NCBI RefSeq assembly: GCF_030929495.1
Contig: NZ_JAVFWN010000017.1
Location: 1-64,000 of the forward strand
Length of the DNA: 64,000 nt
DNA from: Nocardioides sp. LHD-245
Lineage (GTDB): Bacteria; Actinomycetota; Actinomycetes; Propionibacteriales; Nocardioidaceae
Direction of reading: 5' to 3'
Shown: piece after piece, positions 25,820 to 34,754 of the stretch
Position numbering within the stretch: the first letter of the stretch is position 1
Layout: every line of letters begins with the position of its first letter
Made by a program: the position numbers and the translations under genes
Notes under the pieces: model-generated
What the model was told of the DNA's origin: nothing
Seen by the model: only the letters and a program-made list of their open reading frames with translations
Database searches by the model: none

Positions 25820-26932
25820 GTGCCCAATTCTCAGCAGGCCCGGCCGGGTCCCACTCCGCGCGACGACGCTTCCCCGACCGCCCCCTACGACGCCCTGCTG
25901 CTGGTGTCCTTCGGCGGACCGGAGCAGCCCGAGGACGTCGTGCCGTTCCTCGAGAACGTCACGCGCGGCCGGGGGATTCCGCGCGAGCGGCTCGAGGCGG
26001 TGGGGGAGCACTACTTCCTGTTCGGCGGACGCTCGCCGATCAACGACCAGAACAAGGCCCTGATCGCGGCCGTCGAGAAGGACCTGACCGAGCACGGCCT
26101 CGACCTGCCGGTCTACTGGGGCAACCGCAACTGGACGCCCTATCTCGCCGACACGGTCGCGCAGATGGCCGCCGACGGCGTACGACGTGCGCTGTGCCTG
26201 GTGACGTCGGCGTACTCGTCGTGGTCGAGCTGTCGGCAGTACCTCGACAACCTCGAGCAGGCCAGGGCCGCGGTGCCCGAGGGTCTCGCGGCGCCGCGAC
26301 TCGACAAGATCCGCGCCTACTACGACCACCCGGGCTTCGTCGCCGCCAACGTCGACGGGGTGCTCGCCGCACTGGCCGGCCTGCCGGCGGAGGTCCGGGA
26401 CCGGGCCCGGCTGGTGTTCGTGACCCACTCCATCCCGATCACGATGAGCGACGCCAGCGGTCCCGAGGGTGGGGCCTATGTCGCCCAGCACCTCGACGTC
26501 GCCGGCGCCGTGGCGACCCAGGTGGCCGCGGCCACCGGCGTGGACCGACCGCACGAGCTCGCCTACTGCTCGCGCTCGGGCGCCCCGCACGTGCCCTGGC
26601 TGGAGCCGGACGTCAACGACCGGCTGGAGGAGCTCGCCGCGGAGGGGGCCGCGGCCGTCGTGCTGATCCCGGTCGGCTTCGTCTCCGACCACATGGAGGT
26701 CGTCTACGACCTCGACACCGAGGCCCTCGCGACCGCGGAGCGGCTGGGCCTGCCGGCCCGGCGGGCGTCGTCGGCCGGCACCCATCCCGCGTTCGTGAGC
26801 GCCGTGCGCGAGCTCGTCCTCGAGCGGGCCGCGGCCGAGCGGGGCGAGGAGCCCGCGCGGCCGGCGCTGGGAGTCCGCGGACCGTCGCAGGACCGTTGCC
26901 CGCTCGGCTGCTGCGCCGGCACCCGCGCGTGA
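25820..26932 (+). CDS. hemH: Coproporphyrin III ferrochelatase
   Basis: A 370-residue ferrochelatase (CpfC in the coproporphyrin-dependent pathway of actinobacteria) that inserts Fe2+ into coproporphyrin III. Landmarks are LLLVSFGGPEQPEDVVPFLENV, the LCLVTSAYSSWSSCRQYLDN segment, the metal-binding histidine in VFVTHSIPITMSD and the late glutamate in PVGFVSDHMEVVYDLD. The tail RCPLGCCAGTRA has the cysteines that, with the earlier one, typically bind a [2Fe-2S] cluster in actinobacterial enzymes. The stop overlaps the start of the inositol phosphatase gene (GTGA). Confidence 0.93.
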   Translation: MPNSQQARPGPTPRDDASPTAPYDALLLVSFGGPEQPEDVVPFLENVTRGRGIPRERLEAVGEHYFLFGGRSPINDQNKALIAAVEKDLTEHGLDLPVYWGNRNWTPYLADTVAQMAADGVRRALCLVTSAYSSWSSCRQYLDNLEQARAAVPEGLAAPRLDKIRAYYDHPGFVAANVDGVLAALAGLPAEVRDRARLVFVTHSIPITMSDASGPEGGAYVAQHLDVAGAVATQVAAATGVDRPHELAYCSRSGAPHVPWLEPDVNDRLEELAAEGAAAVVLIPVGFVSDHMEVVYDLDTEALATAERLGLPARRASSAGTHPAFVSAVRELVLERAAAERGEEPARPALGVRGPSQDRCPLGCCAGTRA

Positions 26933-27729
26933 ACACCCCGGCCGCGCTGTGCGCCCTGGCCGAGGAGGTCGCCCGCGCGGCCGCCGTGCTCGTGCGCGAG
27001 CACGCCGCGCGCGGCGTCACCGTCGCGGCCACCAAGTCGAGCGACATCGATGTCGTCACCGCCGCCGACCGGGCCGCCGAGGAGCTGATCCGGCGGCTGG
27101 TCCTCGACGCCCGGCCCGACGACGCCTTCCTGGGCGAGGAGGGCGGCGCCGCCGATGACGCCGCCGGCACCTCCGGTGTGCGCTGGATCGTCGATCCGAT
27201 CGACGGCACCGTGAACTTCCTCTACGGCATCCCCGAGTACGCCGTGTCGATCGCGGCCGAGGTCGACGGCGAGGTGGTCGCCGGCGTCGTCATGGACGTC
27301 GCCAAGGACGTGCTGTACGCCGGCCATCGCGGCGGCGTACCCACCCGCGACGGCGTGCCGCTCGCCGTCCGGGGGCCGGCTCCGCTCGCGCATCGCCTGG
27401 TCGCCACCGGCTTCAACTACACCCGCCCGGTCCGTGAGGTCCAGGCCGCCGCCGCGGCCCGGCTGCTGCCGTCCATCCGTGACATCCGCCGCACCGGATC
27501 CTGCGCGCTGGACCTGTGCCGGGTGGCGGAGGGCGCCCTCGACGGGTACGTCGAGGAGGGGGTCCATCTGTGGGACCACGCGGCCGGCGGGCTGATCGCC
27601 CGCCTCGCCGGAGCGAGGCTCCTGGTGGGTGTCGGTGCCGCTGGGACGGAGGCCGTCGTGTGTGGCCCCGATCACGGCTTCGACGAGCTTCTGGAGGCGG
27701 TCCGGGCCGCGGGCTTCCTCCGGGAATAG
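26929..27729 (+). CDS. Inositol monophosphatase family protein
   Basis: A 266-residue Mg-dependent phosphatase. It has the metal-site motifs FLGEEGG, WIVDPIDGTVNFLYG and HLWDHAAGGLIARLAGARL. Likely substrates are myo-inositol 1-phosphate (needed for mycothiol and phosphatidylinositol) or a related sugar phosphate such as histidinol phosphate, which uses the same fold. The GTG at 26929 overlaps the hemH stop by four bases, implying translational coupling. Confidence 0.88.
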   Translation: MNTPAALCALAEEVARAAAVLVREHAARGVTVAATKSSDIDVVTAADRAAEELIRRLVLDARPDDAFLGEEGGAADDAAGTSGVRWIVDPIDGTVNFLYGIPEYAVSIAAEVDGEVVAGVVMDVAKDVLYAGHRGGVPTRDGVPLAVRGPAPLAHRLVATGFNYTRPVREVQAAAAARLLPSIRDIRRTGSCALDLCRVAEGALDGYVEEGVHLWDHAAGGLIARLAGARLLVGVGAAGTEAVVCGPDHGFDELLEAVRAAGFLRE

Positions 27730-27865
27730 CCGGGCGCCGTCGACTGTTCTGGGGACTCGCATCGACCCGGGTATCGCGAACCGGACCCGATGGTGCACAA
27801 TCTGCCGCGCCACCCGCACGACCAGTGTGGCTGGCGGCCAGCTGAGGGGAGAGAGTACATACGTC
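27730..27865 (+). promoter_or_regulatory. 5' region of the DUF4193 gene
   Basis: A 136-bp leader region between the inositol phosphatase and the DUF4193 gene. A GGGGAGAGAG purine tract lies 10-18 nt before the ATG and may serve as the ribosome-binding site. No clear terminator or riboswitch was seen. Confidence 0.3.
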
Positions 27866-28156
27866 ATGGCGACTGACTACGACGCACCGCGCAAGAACGA
27901 GGACGAGCAGTCCGAAGAGAGCATCGAAGAGCTCAAGGCGCGCCGCCACGACAAGAACTCCGGCAAGGTCGACGAGGACGAGACCGAGGCGGCTGAGTCA
28001 TTCGAGCTGCCCGGCGCCGACCTGTCCCACGAGGAGCTCGCCGTCGAGGTGAAGCCGAAGCAGGACGACGAGTTCACCTGCATGAGCTGTTTCCTGGTCC
28101 ACCACCGCAGCCAGTTGGCGGATCCCAAGAAGATGATCTGCAAGGACTGCATCTAG
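27866..28156 (+). CDS. DUF4193 domain-containing protein
   Basis: A 96-residue acidic protein. The first 60 residues are charged and probably disordered. The C-terminal third has two CxxC pairs (CMSCFLVHHRSQLA and CKDC), a likely zinc ribbon, which defines DUF4193. The family is almost universal in actinobacteria and lies close to dut, as here. A link to RNA polymerase or stress control has been suggested for relatives, but nothing in the sequence proves a role. Confidence 0.85.
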   Translation: MATDYDAPRKNEDEQSEESIEELKARRHDKNSGKVDEDETEAAESFELPGADLSHEELAVEVKPKQDDEFTCMSCFLVHHRSQLADPKKMICKDCI

Positions 28157-28187
28157 TCCTTGCGTCACGACCTGCCCGCGGCCTGGG

Positions 28188-28478
28188 TCAGGCGTCGCCC
28201 TGACGCAGGCCGGGGGGCAGGTGGCCGGTCGACCTCAGGTAGTAGTTGGCGGCCCGCCGCTGCGCCAGCATCTTGGCCAGCGCGACGAACGTGCCGCTCG
28301 CCGCTGCCCAGGCGACGGCCTCCCAGACGTCGACGTCCGGATCGGCCGGGTTGACCGGGGGCTTCTTGCCCGTCGCGGCCCTCCAGCTGGTGTCGAGGCC
28401 CTTCTTCGCGACCGCCGCGGCACCGAGCGCGGCGACGAGGGAGAACGTCGACCAGACCTTGGAGCTGTCCTTTGCCAT
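28188..28478 (-). CDS. DUF4235 domain-containing small membrane protein
   Basis: A 96-residue protein with two hydrophobic segments (about 10-25, FSLVAALGAAAVAKKGL, and 53-70, VAWAAASGTFVALAKML). This matches DUF4235, a small predicted membrane protein of actinobacteria with no known function. TAGGCT lies exactly 12 nt before the ATG at 28478, so the transcript is probably leaderless. Confidence 0.82.
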   Translation of the reverse strand: MAKDSSKVWSTFSLVAALGAAAVAKKGLDTSWRAATGKKPPVNPADPDVDVWEAVAWAAASGTFVALAKMLAQRRAANYYLRSTGHLPPGLRQGDA

Positions 28479-28497
28479 GGGCCGAGCCTACTGGGCC

Positions 28498-28980
28498 CTA
28501 CTGGTCGGCGGCGTTGCCCGTCCGTACGGTGTTGAGCGCATCGGCGAGGGCCCGCGGGTGGCGGGAGCTGACCAGCCAGTACGGCGCCGGATCGGCCGGG
28601 TCGGTGATCTCCACCTTGACCGACCGGCGCAGGTAGGGACGCAGCAGGAGGTACGCGCGGGCGTCGGCCTCCGGGCCCGAGACGCTCCGGGTGCGCTCGG
28701 CGTCGAGCGCCTCGGCCGCGCCGACGTACGTCATCTCGATCTGGGCGCGTCCGGCTCGGAACCAGCCGTCCGAGACGGCGATCCGCGCGCCGCCGTAGGC
28801 CCGCAGCGCCGCGACCATTCCGGCCATGACGACGCCCGTCACCGTCCATGCCAGCCAGGCCGCGTGGCCGATGAGGGCGACGATGAGCGTGAGCCAGAGC
28901 GTCGCGACGAGCATCGTGCCCTGCGCCCACCACCGCAGCGGGACCCTCAGGCGCTCCTGGTAGCTCGCAGTCTCGCTCAC
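28498..28980 (-). CDS. DUF3093 domain-containing membrane protein
   Basis: A 160-residue protein. Two adjacent membrane helices (about 17-58) follow a short basic N-terminus (YQERLRVPLRWWAQ), and a beta-rich soluble domain ends in WLVSSRHPRALADAL. This is the DUF3093 pattern, common beside dut in actinobacteria. The function is unknown. The GTG at 28980 is chosen over the long upstream frame because the match to the family begins there. Confidence 0.82.
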   Translation of the reverse strand: MSETASYQERLRVPLRWWAQGTMLVATLWLTLIVALIGHAAWLAWTVTGVVMAGMVAALRAYGGARIAVSDGWFRAGRAQIEMTYVGAAEALDAERTRSVSGPEADARAYLLLRPYLRRSVKVEITDPADPAPYWLVSSRHPRALADALNTVRTGNAADQ

Positions 28981-29019
28981 GCTGAGGATGATCCCATCCA
29001 CCCGGTGAGGGGCAGTCGC

Positions 29020-29025
29020 TAGGGT
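29020..29025 (+). promoter_or_regulatory. -10 box of leaderless dut promoter
   Basis: TAGGGT begins exactly 12 nt before the dut GTG. No Shine-Dalgarno sequence is present. Confidence 0.5.
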
Positions 29026-29031
29026 CTCCCC

Positions 29032-29496
29032 GTGCCCGACGACGCCATCTCGGATCTCGTGATCTCCGTCCAGCAGCTCGACCCCGACCTGCCGCTGCCC
29101 GCCTACGCCCATCCGGGCGACGCGGGAGCCGACCTGGTCACCAGCGTCGACGTCGATCTGGCGCCCGGCGAGCGGGCCCTGGTGCCCACCGGCGTCGCCG
29201 TGGCGCTGCCCGAGGGATACGTCGCGCTGATCCATCCGCGCTCCGGGCTGGCCGCCCGGCACGGCCTGTCCATCGTCAACACCCCGGGAACCGTGGACGC
29301 GGGCTACCGTGGAGAGATCAAGGTGCTGCTGATCAACCACGACCCGGTCGAGGCGATCACGCTGCGCCGGGGAGACCGCATCGCCCAGCTGGTCGTCCAG
29401 CGGGTCGAGCGGGCCCGGTTCGAGCCGGTCGCCGCCCTTCCGGACAGCGTGCGTGGCAGCGGCGGCTACGGTTCAACCGGAGGATTCCAGCGGTGA
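29032..29496 (+). CDS. dut: dUTP diphosphatase
   Basis: A 154-residue trimeric dUTPase that hydrolyses dUTP to dUMP and pyrophosphate, keeping uracil out of DNA and feeding thymidylate synthesis. All five family motifs are present in order: HPGDAGADL, HPRSGLAA, NTPGTVDAGYRGE, RRGDRIAQLVV and the glycine-rich C-terminal arm RGSGGYGSTGG that closes over the active site. It is the first gene of a dut-DUF3710-OB-DUF3159 run. Confidence 0.96.
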   Translation: MPDDAISDLVISVQQLDPDLPLPAYAHPGDAGADLVTSVDVDLAPGERALVPTGVAVALPEGYVALIHPRSGLAARHGLSIVNTPGTVDAGYRGEIKVLLINHDPVEAITLRRGDRIAQLVVQRVERARFEPVAALPDSVRGSGGYGSTGGFQR

Positions 29497-29526
29497 CAGG
29501 CCGATGGGCGTGACGAGGAGGAAACA

Positions 29527-30180
29527 GTGAGGCTGCGGCGCAAGGCTGCCGACCCGGCGGTCGAGGGCGTGGCGGGGGAGCCCGCCGAGCCCGACGAGTC
29601 CGGTCGGCCCCGGGACCTGGCCGCCGCCGGCCCGTTCGACGCCGACGACCTCCCCGAGGACGGTGTGGCCCGGCTCGACCTGGGTTCGCTCCTGGTGGCT
29701 CCCAGCGACGGCCGCGAGCTGCGGGTCCAGGTCGACGAGGCATCCGGCACGGTGCGGGCCGTGCTGCTGGCCACCGACGCCGGCGCGCTCGAGTTGCGCG
29801 CCTTCGCCGCACCACGCAACGGCGACCTGTGGAGCGAGATCCGGCCGCAGATCGCGGCCGACGCAGCCCGCCGCGGCGGCACCGCCACCGAGCGGGAGGG
29901 CCGGTTCGGCACCGAGCTGGTGTGCGAGGTCAGTCTGACCCGTCCCGACGGGCAGGTCGGCACCCAGACCTCGCGGGTCATCGGCATCAACGGACCCCGC
30001 TGGCTGCTGCGCGCCACGCTGCTGGGCGAGCCGGCCCGCGATCCCGAGGCGGCCGGTGCGTGGGAGGCCGCCATCGAGCAGGTCGCCGTGCGCCGCGGCA
30101 ACCACGCCATGCCGGTCGGCGAGCAGCTTCCGCTCTCCCTGCCCGAGGGCGCGGAGCCCCGGGCCGTCCCGGCCACCTGA
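29527..30180 (+). CDS. DUF3710 domain-containing protein
   Basis: A 217-residue soluble protein. The first 50 residues are acidic and low in complexity; the rest matches DUF3710, with VARLDLGSLLVAPSDGRELRV, the FAAPRNGDLWSEIRPQI segment and GPRWLLRATLLGEPA. The GTG at 29527 has a strong GGAGG ribosome-binding site. The gene always seems to lie between dut and an OB-fold gene in actinobacteria, but its role is unknown. Confidence 0.85.
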   Translation: MRLRRKAADPAVEGVAGEPAEPDESGRPRDLAAAGPFDADDLPEDGVARLDLGSLLVAPSDGRELRVQVDEASGTVRAVLLATDAGALELRAFAAPRNGDLWSEIRPQIAADAARRGGTATEREGRFGTELVCEVSLTRPDGQVGTQTSRVIGINGPRWLLRATLLGEPARDPEAAGAWEAAIEQVAVRRGNHAMPVGEQLPLSLPEGAEPRAVPAT

Positions 30181-30204
30181 CCCGAGGACGGACGAGGCCA
30201 GCGC

Positions 30205-30564
30205 ATGCGCACCAAGAGCCGCCTGAGGCGCACCATCAGCAGATGGGCCAACCCCGACGAGGCCGAGGCCCGCGATCTCCGCAAGACGTTCAGCGGCGAC
30301 GGCGTGATGTGCATCGGCGACGCCCCGGACCGGGAGCCGGTGCGGCTCCGTGGCACCCTGCGCACGGTCACCCTGCGCCCGCGTGGCGGCGTGCCCGCCC
30401 TCGAGGCCGAGCTGTACGACGGCACCGGCACGATCACCGTGATCTGGCTGGGTCGTCGCCGGATCGCCGGGATCGGGCCGGGGCGCGCGCTCGAGGTGCA
30501 GGGCCGGGTCGGCACCCAGGACGGCCACCGGATGCTCTACAACCCGAGGTACGAGCTGCTGTGA
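30205..30564 (+). CDS. OB-fold nucleic-acid-binding protein
   Basis: A 119-residue protein with an OB fold of the tRNA-anticodon type: VRLRGTLRTVTLRPRGGVPA, then LYDGTGTITVIWLGRRRI and GRALEVQGRVGTQDG mark the strands (about 45-115). It probably binds RNA or single-stranded DNA. The stop overlaps the GTG of the DUF3159 gene. Confidence 0.82.
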   Translation: MRTKSRLRRTISRWANPDEAEARDLRKTFSGDGVMCIGDAPDREPVRLRGTLRTVTLRPRGGVPALEAELYDGTGTITVIWLGRRRIAGIGPGRALEVQGRVGTQDGHRMLYNPRYELL

Positions 30565-31280
30565 GCGCCCCGCACCCCGCGATCGGCGTCGACACGGTCG
30601 AGGCCCTCGTCCGCCGTCAGCTGGCGACCGCACTCGGAGGCCGGCGCGGCATGATCGAGGCCGCCGTCCCCGGCGTCGTGTTCACCGTCGTCTGGTTGAC
30701 CACGAAGGAGCTCCAGTGGGCGCTGGTCGGCAGCCTCGTGGTCGCCGGCCTCGCCCTGCTGGCCCGGGTGGCGCAGCGCTCCAGCACCCAGTACGTCCTC
30801 AACGCCGTGTTCGGCATCGGCATCGGCTGGGTCTTCGTCCGCTGGGCGGAGAGCTCGGGCGGCTCGGAGTCCGACCAGGCGCTGGCGTTCTTCCTGCCCG
30901 GCATCCTGATGAGCCTCGGCTACACCATCGTGCTCGGGTTCACCTGCCTGATCGGCTGGCCGATGCTCGGCTTCATGCTCGGCGGCGTCACCGGTGACGC
31001 GACGGCCTGGCACGACGACCCGCTGGTCGTGCGGCTCTGCAGCCGGCTGACCTGGGTGATGCTCCTGCCGGGCGCGATCGGGGTGCTGCTCCAGGGGCCC
31101 GTGTGGCTGCTGGGCCACAGCGGCCGTCTCGATCCCGACCAGGCGGTCGTGCTCATCCTGATCCTGCGCACCGGTCTCGGCTGGGCGCTGCGGATCGGGT
31201 CGTGGTCGGTGATGATCTGGCTGTTGGCCCGCAACGCGACCCCCTTGGGGTCTCCTGGCGCCGAGCCCGACCCGGCGTAG
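30561..31280 (+). CDS. DUF3159 domain-containing membrane protein
   Basis: A 239-residue integral membrane protein with about six hydrophobic helices. The N-terminal RRGMIEAAVPGVVFTVVWL and the cytoplasmic loop GGVTGDATAWHDDP are characteristic of DUF3159. The function is unknown. The GTG overlaps the upstream stop (GTGA). The gene converges head-on with the TrkA gene, the two stop codons being adjacent with no spacer. Confidence 0.83.
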   Translation: MSAPHPAIGVDTVEALVRRQLATALGGRRGMIEAAVPGVVFTVVWLTTKELQWALVGSLVVAGLALLARVAQRSSTQYVLNAVFGIGIGWVFVRWAESSGGSESDQALAFFLPGILMSLGYTIVLGFTCLIGWPMLGFMLGGVTGDATAWHDDPLVVRLCSRLTWVMLLPGAIGVLLQGPVWLLGHSGRLDPDQAVVLILILRTGLGWALRIGSWSVMIWLLARNATPLGSPGAEPDPA

Positions 31281-31955
31281 CTACTTGGCCGGGTGCGAGC
31301 CCGGGGCGAGCAGCCGCTCCAGCTCGTCCTCGGCCTCGGCCGGCACGACGAAGAGCAGCTCGTCGCCCGACTCGACCGGCTGCTCCGGGGTCGGCACGTA
31401 GACCTGCCCGTCGCGCAGGATCGAGACCAGGGCGCAGTTCTCCGGCAACGGGATCAGGCCGGACTCCTTGCCGACGTACGGCGAGTCCGCCGGCAGCACC
31501 ATCTCGACCAGGTTCGCGTTGCCCTTGCGGAAGGTGAACAGGCGCACCAGGTCCCCGACGCTCACGGCCTCCTCGACCAGCGCGGACATGATCCGCGGGG
31601 TCGAGACGTTGACGTCGACGCCCCACGCCTCCGTGAACAGCCACTCGTTGTTGGGGTGGTTGACCCGCCCCACGGTGCGCGGTACGCCGAACTCCGTCTT
31701 CGCGAGCAGCGCGGTCACCAGATTGGCCTTGTCGTCTCCCGTCGCGGCGATCACCACGTCGCACTTGTCGAGACGCGCCTCCTCCAGCGAGGACAGCTCG
31801 CAGGAGTCGGCCAGCAGCCATTCGGCATCGGGGACCCGCTCGGGACGGATCGAGGACGGGGACTTGTCGATGAGCAGCACCTCGTGGCCGTTCTCGATCA
31901 GCTCGCGGGCGATCGAGCGGCCCACGGCGCCCGCTCCGGCGATGGCGACTCTCAT
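31281..31955 (-). CDS. TrkA-family potassium uptake regulator (second copy, CeoC-like)
   Basis: A 224-residue RCK protein: an N-terminal Rossmann domain with VAIAGAGAVGRSIARELIENGH that binds NAD(H), then a TrkA-C domain (about 140-220, LLFVVPAEAEDELERLL). It gates a Trk/Ktr-type K+ channel from the cytoplasm. AGGAAGAC precedes the ATG. It lies 46 bp downstream of a second TrkA gene; the two together form the CeoB/CeoC pair known from mycobacteria. Confidence 0.86.
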   Translation of the reverse strand: MRVAIAGAGAVGRSIARELIENGHEVLLIDKSPSSIRPERVPDAEWLLADSCELSSLEEARLDKCDVVIAATGDDKANLVTALLAKTEFGVPRTVGRVNHPNNEWLFTEAWGVDVNVSTPRIMSALVEEAVSVGDLVRLFTFRKGNANLVEMVLPADSPYVGKESGLIPLPENCALVSILRDGQVYVPTPEQPVESGDELLFVVPAEAEDELERLLAPGSHPAK

Positions 31956-32001
31956 GTCTTCCTGGCCCTCTCAGACTGTTCAATCACCGATCAGTCACCG
32001 A

Positions 32002-32667
32002 TCAATCACCGAGCTCGGGCCCGCGGCCGAGCACCTCGTAGGCATGGTCCGCGGACTCCTCGCGGGTGACCAGGTGGAGCATGTCGCCCTCCTGGATGAC
32101 GCTGTCGCGGTCCGGCAGCAGGCCCTCGCCGAGCCGGTCGATCCAGGCGACCCGGCAGCGGGCCTGCTCCTGGAGCTGGCCCACCCGGGCTCCCACCCAG
32201 ACCTCGGGGGTCGGGAGGTGGTCGACGCGGATGGTGCCGGACGGGTCGCGGAAGTCCGGCTCGGCACCGGCCGGCAGGATCCGGCGCAGCACCTGGTCGG
32301 CGGTCCACTTGACCGTCGCGACGGTCGTGATCCCGAGCCGCTGGTAGACCTCGGCGCGACCGGGGTCGTAGATCCGGGCCACGACCTGCTGGATCCCGAA
32401 GGTCTCCCGCGCGACCCGGGCCGCGATGATGTTGGAGTTGTCACCGCTCGACACGGCGGCGAAGGCGTCCGCGCGGCGGATGCCCGCCTTCTCCAGGACC
32501 TCCTGGTCGAAGCCGATGCCGGGGATCTTGTCGCCGTTGAAGCCCGGTCCGAGCCGTCGGAAGGCGTCGGGCTCGCTGTCGATGATCGACACGGTGTGGT
32601 TGCGGTCCTCGAGACTGCGCGCCAGGGTCGAGCCGACCCGGCCACAGCCCATGATCACGACGTGCAC
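32002..32667 (-). CDS. TrkA-family potassium uptake regulator (first copy, CeoB-like)
   Basis: A 221-residue RCK protein with HVVIMGCGRVGSTLARSLED at the N-terminus and a TrkA-C domain ending at a short acidic tail. The GTG at 32667 gives the usual start of this family, and TAGCGT begins 13 nt upstream; an in-frame GTG at 32676 is the alternative. It is divergent from the APC permease, which may be the transporter it works with or regulates. Confidence 0.85.
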   Translation of the reverse strand: MHVVIMGCGRVGSTLARSLEDRNHTVSIIDSEPDAFRRLGPGFNGDKIPGIGFDQEVLEKAGIRRADAFAAVSSGDNSNIIAARVARETFGIQQVVARIYDPGRAEVYQRLGITTVATVKWTADQVLRRILPAGAEPDFRDPSGTIRVDHLPTPEVWVGARVGQLQEQARCRVAWIDRLGEGLLPDRDSVIQEGDMLHLVTREESADHAYEVLGRGPELGD

Positions 32668-32697
32668 GGTGAGCACGCTATCCCACGTCCGATGCCC

Positions 32698-32703
32698 TAC
32701 CGT
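32698..32703 (+). promoter_or_regulatory. -10 box of APC permease promoter
   Basis: TACCGT begins 14 nt before the GTG at 32712 and overlaps an in-frame TTG at 32703, so the TTG is unlikely to be the start. Confidence 0.4.
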
Positions 32704-32711
32704 TGTCGCTC

Positions 32712-34754
32712 GTGGGTGTCGGAGACGTATCGAAGCGCATCCTGCTCGGACGCAAGCTTCGCAGCGCCCAACTGGGGGAGACGCTGCTGCCCAAGCGGGT
32801 CGCGCTGCCGGTGTTCGCCAGCGACGCTCTCTCGTCGGTCGCCTACGCGCCGGACGAGGTCTTCATCATGCTCGCGATCGCCGGCACCGCGCAGTACGTC
32901 TGGTCCTGGAAGGTGGCGATCGCGGTCGCCCTCGTGATGGCCGCCGTCATCGCGTCGTACCGACAGACCGTGCACGCGTACCCGTCGGGCGGCGGCGACT
33001 ACGAGGTGGCGACCGTCAACCTCGGGCGTACGGCGGGCATGACGGTCGGCAGCGCGCTGCTGGTCGACTACGTCCTCACCGTCGCGGTGTCGATCTCGTC
33101 GGGGGCCAACTACGCCGCGTCGGCACTGCCGGCGTTCCAGCACCACGAGGCGACCGTCGCGGTCGTCATGGTGCTCCTGCTGATGGCGATGAACCTGCGG
33201 GGCATCCGCGAGTCGGGCACCTTCTTCGCGGTCCCGACGTACCTGTTCATGTTCGCCATCCTCGGCATGTGCGCCTTCGGCTTCTTCGAGATGGTCGCGG
33301 GGACCCTCCCGATGGCCGAGAGCGCTGACCTCGACATCACGCCGAAGGAGGGCTGGGAGGACCCGATCACCACCTTCGGGCTGGTCATCCTGCTGGCCCG
33401 GGCCTTCTCGTCCGGATGCGCCGCGCTGACCGGTGTCGAGGCCATCTCCAACGGCGTCCCGGCCTTCAAACGGCCCAAGAGCCAGAACGCGGCGACCACG
33501 CTGCTGCTGCTCGGCCTGATCGCGATCACCATGATGGTCAGCGTCATCGTGCTGGCCAAGCAGATGGGGATCCGGTTCGTCGACCCGCACGAGTTCGGCC
33601 GGCTCACGCGTGACGGCCAGCCGGTGCCCGACGACTTCGACCAGCACGCCGTCATCGCCCAGATCGCGCGAGCCGTCTTCTCCGACTTCAGCCCCGGCTT
33701 CTACTTCGTCGTGACCGTCACCGGCATCATCCTGGTGCTGGCGGCCAACACCGCCTTCAACGGCTTCCCGGTGCTCGGCTCGATCCTCGCCAAGGACGGG
33801 CTCGCGCCCCGCGCCTTCGGGGCCCGCGGCGACCGGCTCGCCTACAGCAACGGCATCGTCTTCCTCGCCGCGATGGCGATCGTGCTCATCGTGGCCTTCG
33901 ACGCCGAGACCACGAAGCTGATCCAGCTCTACATCGTCGGCGTCTTCGTCTCCTTCAACCTCAGCCAGCTCGGCATGATCCGGCACTGGACCCGGGCGCT
34001 GACGACCGAGCGCGACCCCGCCGCGCGGCGGCGGATCTACCGCTCACGCGCCATCAATGCGGTGGGCCTGTCCTTCACCGCCGTGGTCCTGGTCGTGGTG
34101 CTGCTCACGAAGTTCCTGGCCGGGGCGTGGATCACGATCCTCGCGATGGGCTTCTTCTTCGCCGTGATGAAGTCGATCAAGAAGCACTACGACAACGTCG
34201 AGCGCGAGCTCGCCGCCGACGAGACCGACAAGGCGCTGCCCACCCGGGTGCACGCCATCGTGCTCGTCTCCAAGCTGCACAAGCCGACCCTGCGCGCGCT
34301 GGCCTTCGCGAAGGCGACCCGGCCCAACGCGCTCGAGGGCGTCTACGTCTCGGTCGACGAGAAGGACACCGCGCGACTCCTCGACGAGTGGGACGAGCGC
34401 AACACCGGCGTCCCGCTCAAAGTGCTGCACTCGCCGTACCGCGAGGTCGTCAAGCCGATCATCGAGTACGCCTCGGCCATCCGGCGGGCCAACCCGCGCG
34501 GCGTGGTCGCGGTCTACATCCCCGAGTACGTCGTGGGACGCTGGTGGGAGCAGTTCCTGCACAACCAGACGGCCCTGCGGCTCAAGGGCCGGCTGCTCTT
34601 CACCCCCGGCGTCATGGTCATCTCGGTGCCCTACCAGCTGCGGTCCTCCGAGATCGCCCTGGAGCGCGAGGAGCGCGAGGAGCACCGCGTGCGCCCCGGC
34701 GACCTGCGGCGGGGCCGGGTCGAGGCCCGCGACGACCGGAACCTCCCACGGTGA
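32712..34754 (+). CDS. APC family permease
   Basis: A 680-residue amino-acid-polyamine-cation family transporter with about 12 membrane helices in the first 470 residues (signatures VFASDALSSVAYAPDEVF, YPSGGGDYEVATVNLG and FSSGCAALTGVEAISNGVPAF) and a 200-residue cytoplasmic C-terminal domain. This layout matches actinobacterial permeases next to the CeoBC pair, for which potassium transport of the KimA type is plausible. Potassium and amino-acid transport are both open. The stop overlaps the methyltransferase GTG (GTGA). Confidence 0.85.
   Translation: MGVGDVSKRILLGRKLRSAQLGETLLPKRVALPVFASDALSSVAYAPDEVFIMLAIAGTAQYVWSWKVAIAVALVMAAVIASYRQTVHAYPSGGGDYEVATVNLGRTAGMTVGSALLVDYVLTVAVSISSGANYAASALPAFQHHEATVAVVMVLLLMAMNLRGIRESGTFFAVPTYLFMFAILGMCAFGFFEMVAGTLPMAESADLDITPKEGWEDPITTFGLVILLARAFSSGCAALTGVEAISNGVPAFKRPKSQNAATTLLLLGLIAITMMVSVIVLAKQMGIRFVDPHEFGRLTRDGQPVPDDFDQHAVIAQIARAVFSDFSPGFYFVVTVTGIILVLAANTAFNGFPVLGSILAKDGLAPRAFGARGDRLAYSNGIVFLAAMAIVLIVAFDAETTKLIQLYIVGVFVSFNLSQLGMIRHWTRALTTERDPAARRRIYRSRAINAVGLSFTAVVLVVVLLTKFLAGAWITILAMGFFFAVMKSIKKHYDNVERELAADETDKALPTRVHAIVLVSKLHKPTLRALAFAKATRPNALEGVYVSVDEKDTARLLDEWDERNTGVPLKVLHSPYREVVKPIIEYASAIRRANPRGVVAVYIPEYVVGRWWEQFLHNQTALRLKGRLLFTPGVMVISVPYQLRSSEIALEREEREEHRVRPGDLRRGRVEARDDRNLPR

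Noticed and set aside
26194..26928. Possible N-terminal extension of the inositol phosphatase inside hemH
   Set aside because: The extension is an arginine/glycine-rich shadow of hemH; the family N-terminus begins at GTG 26929.
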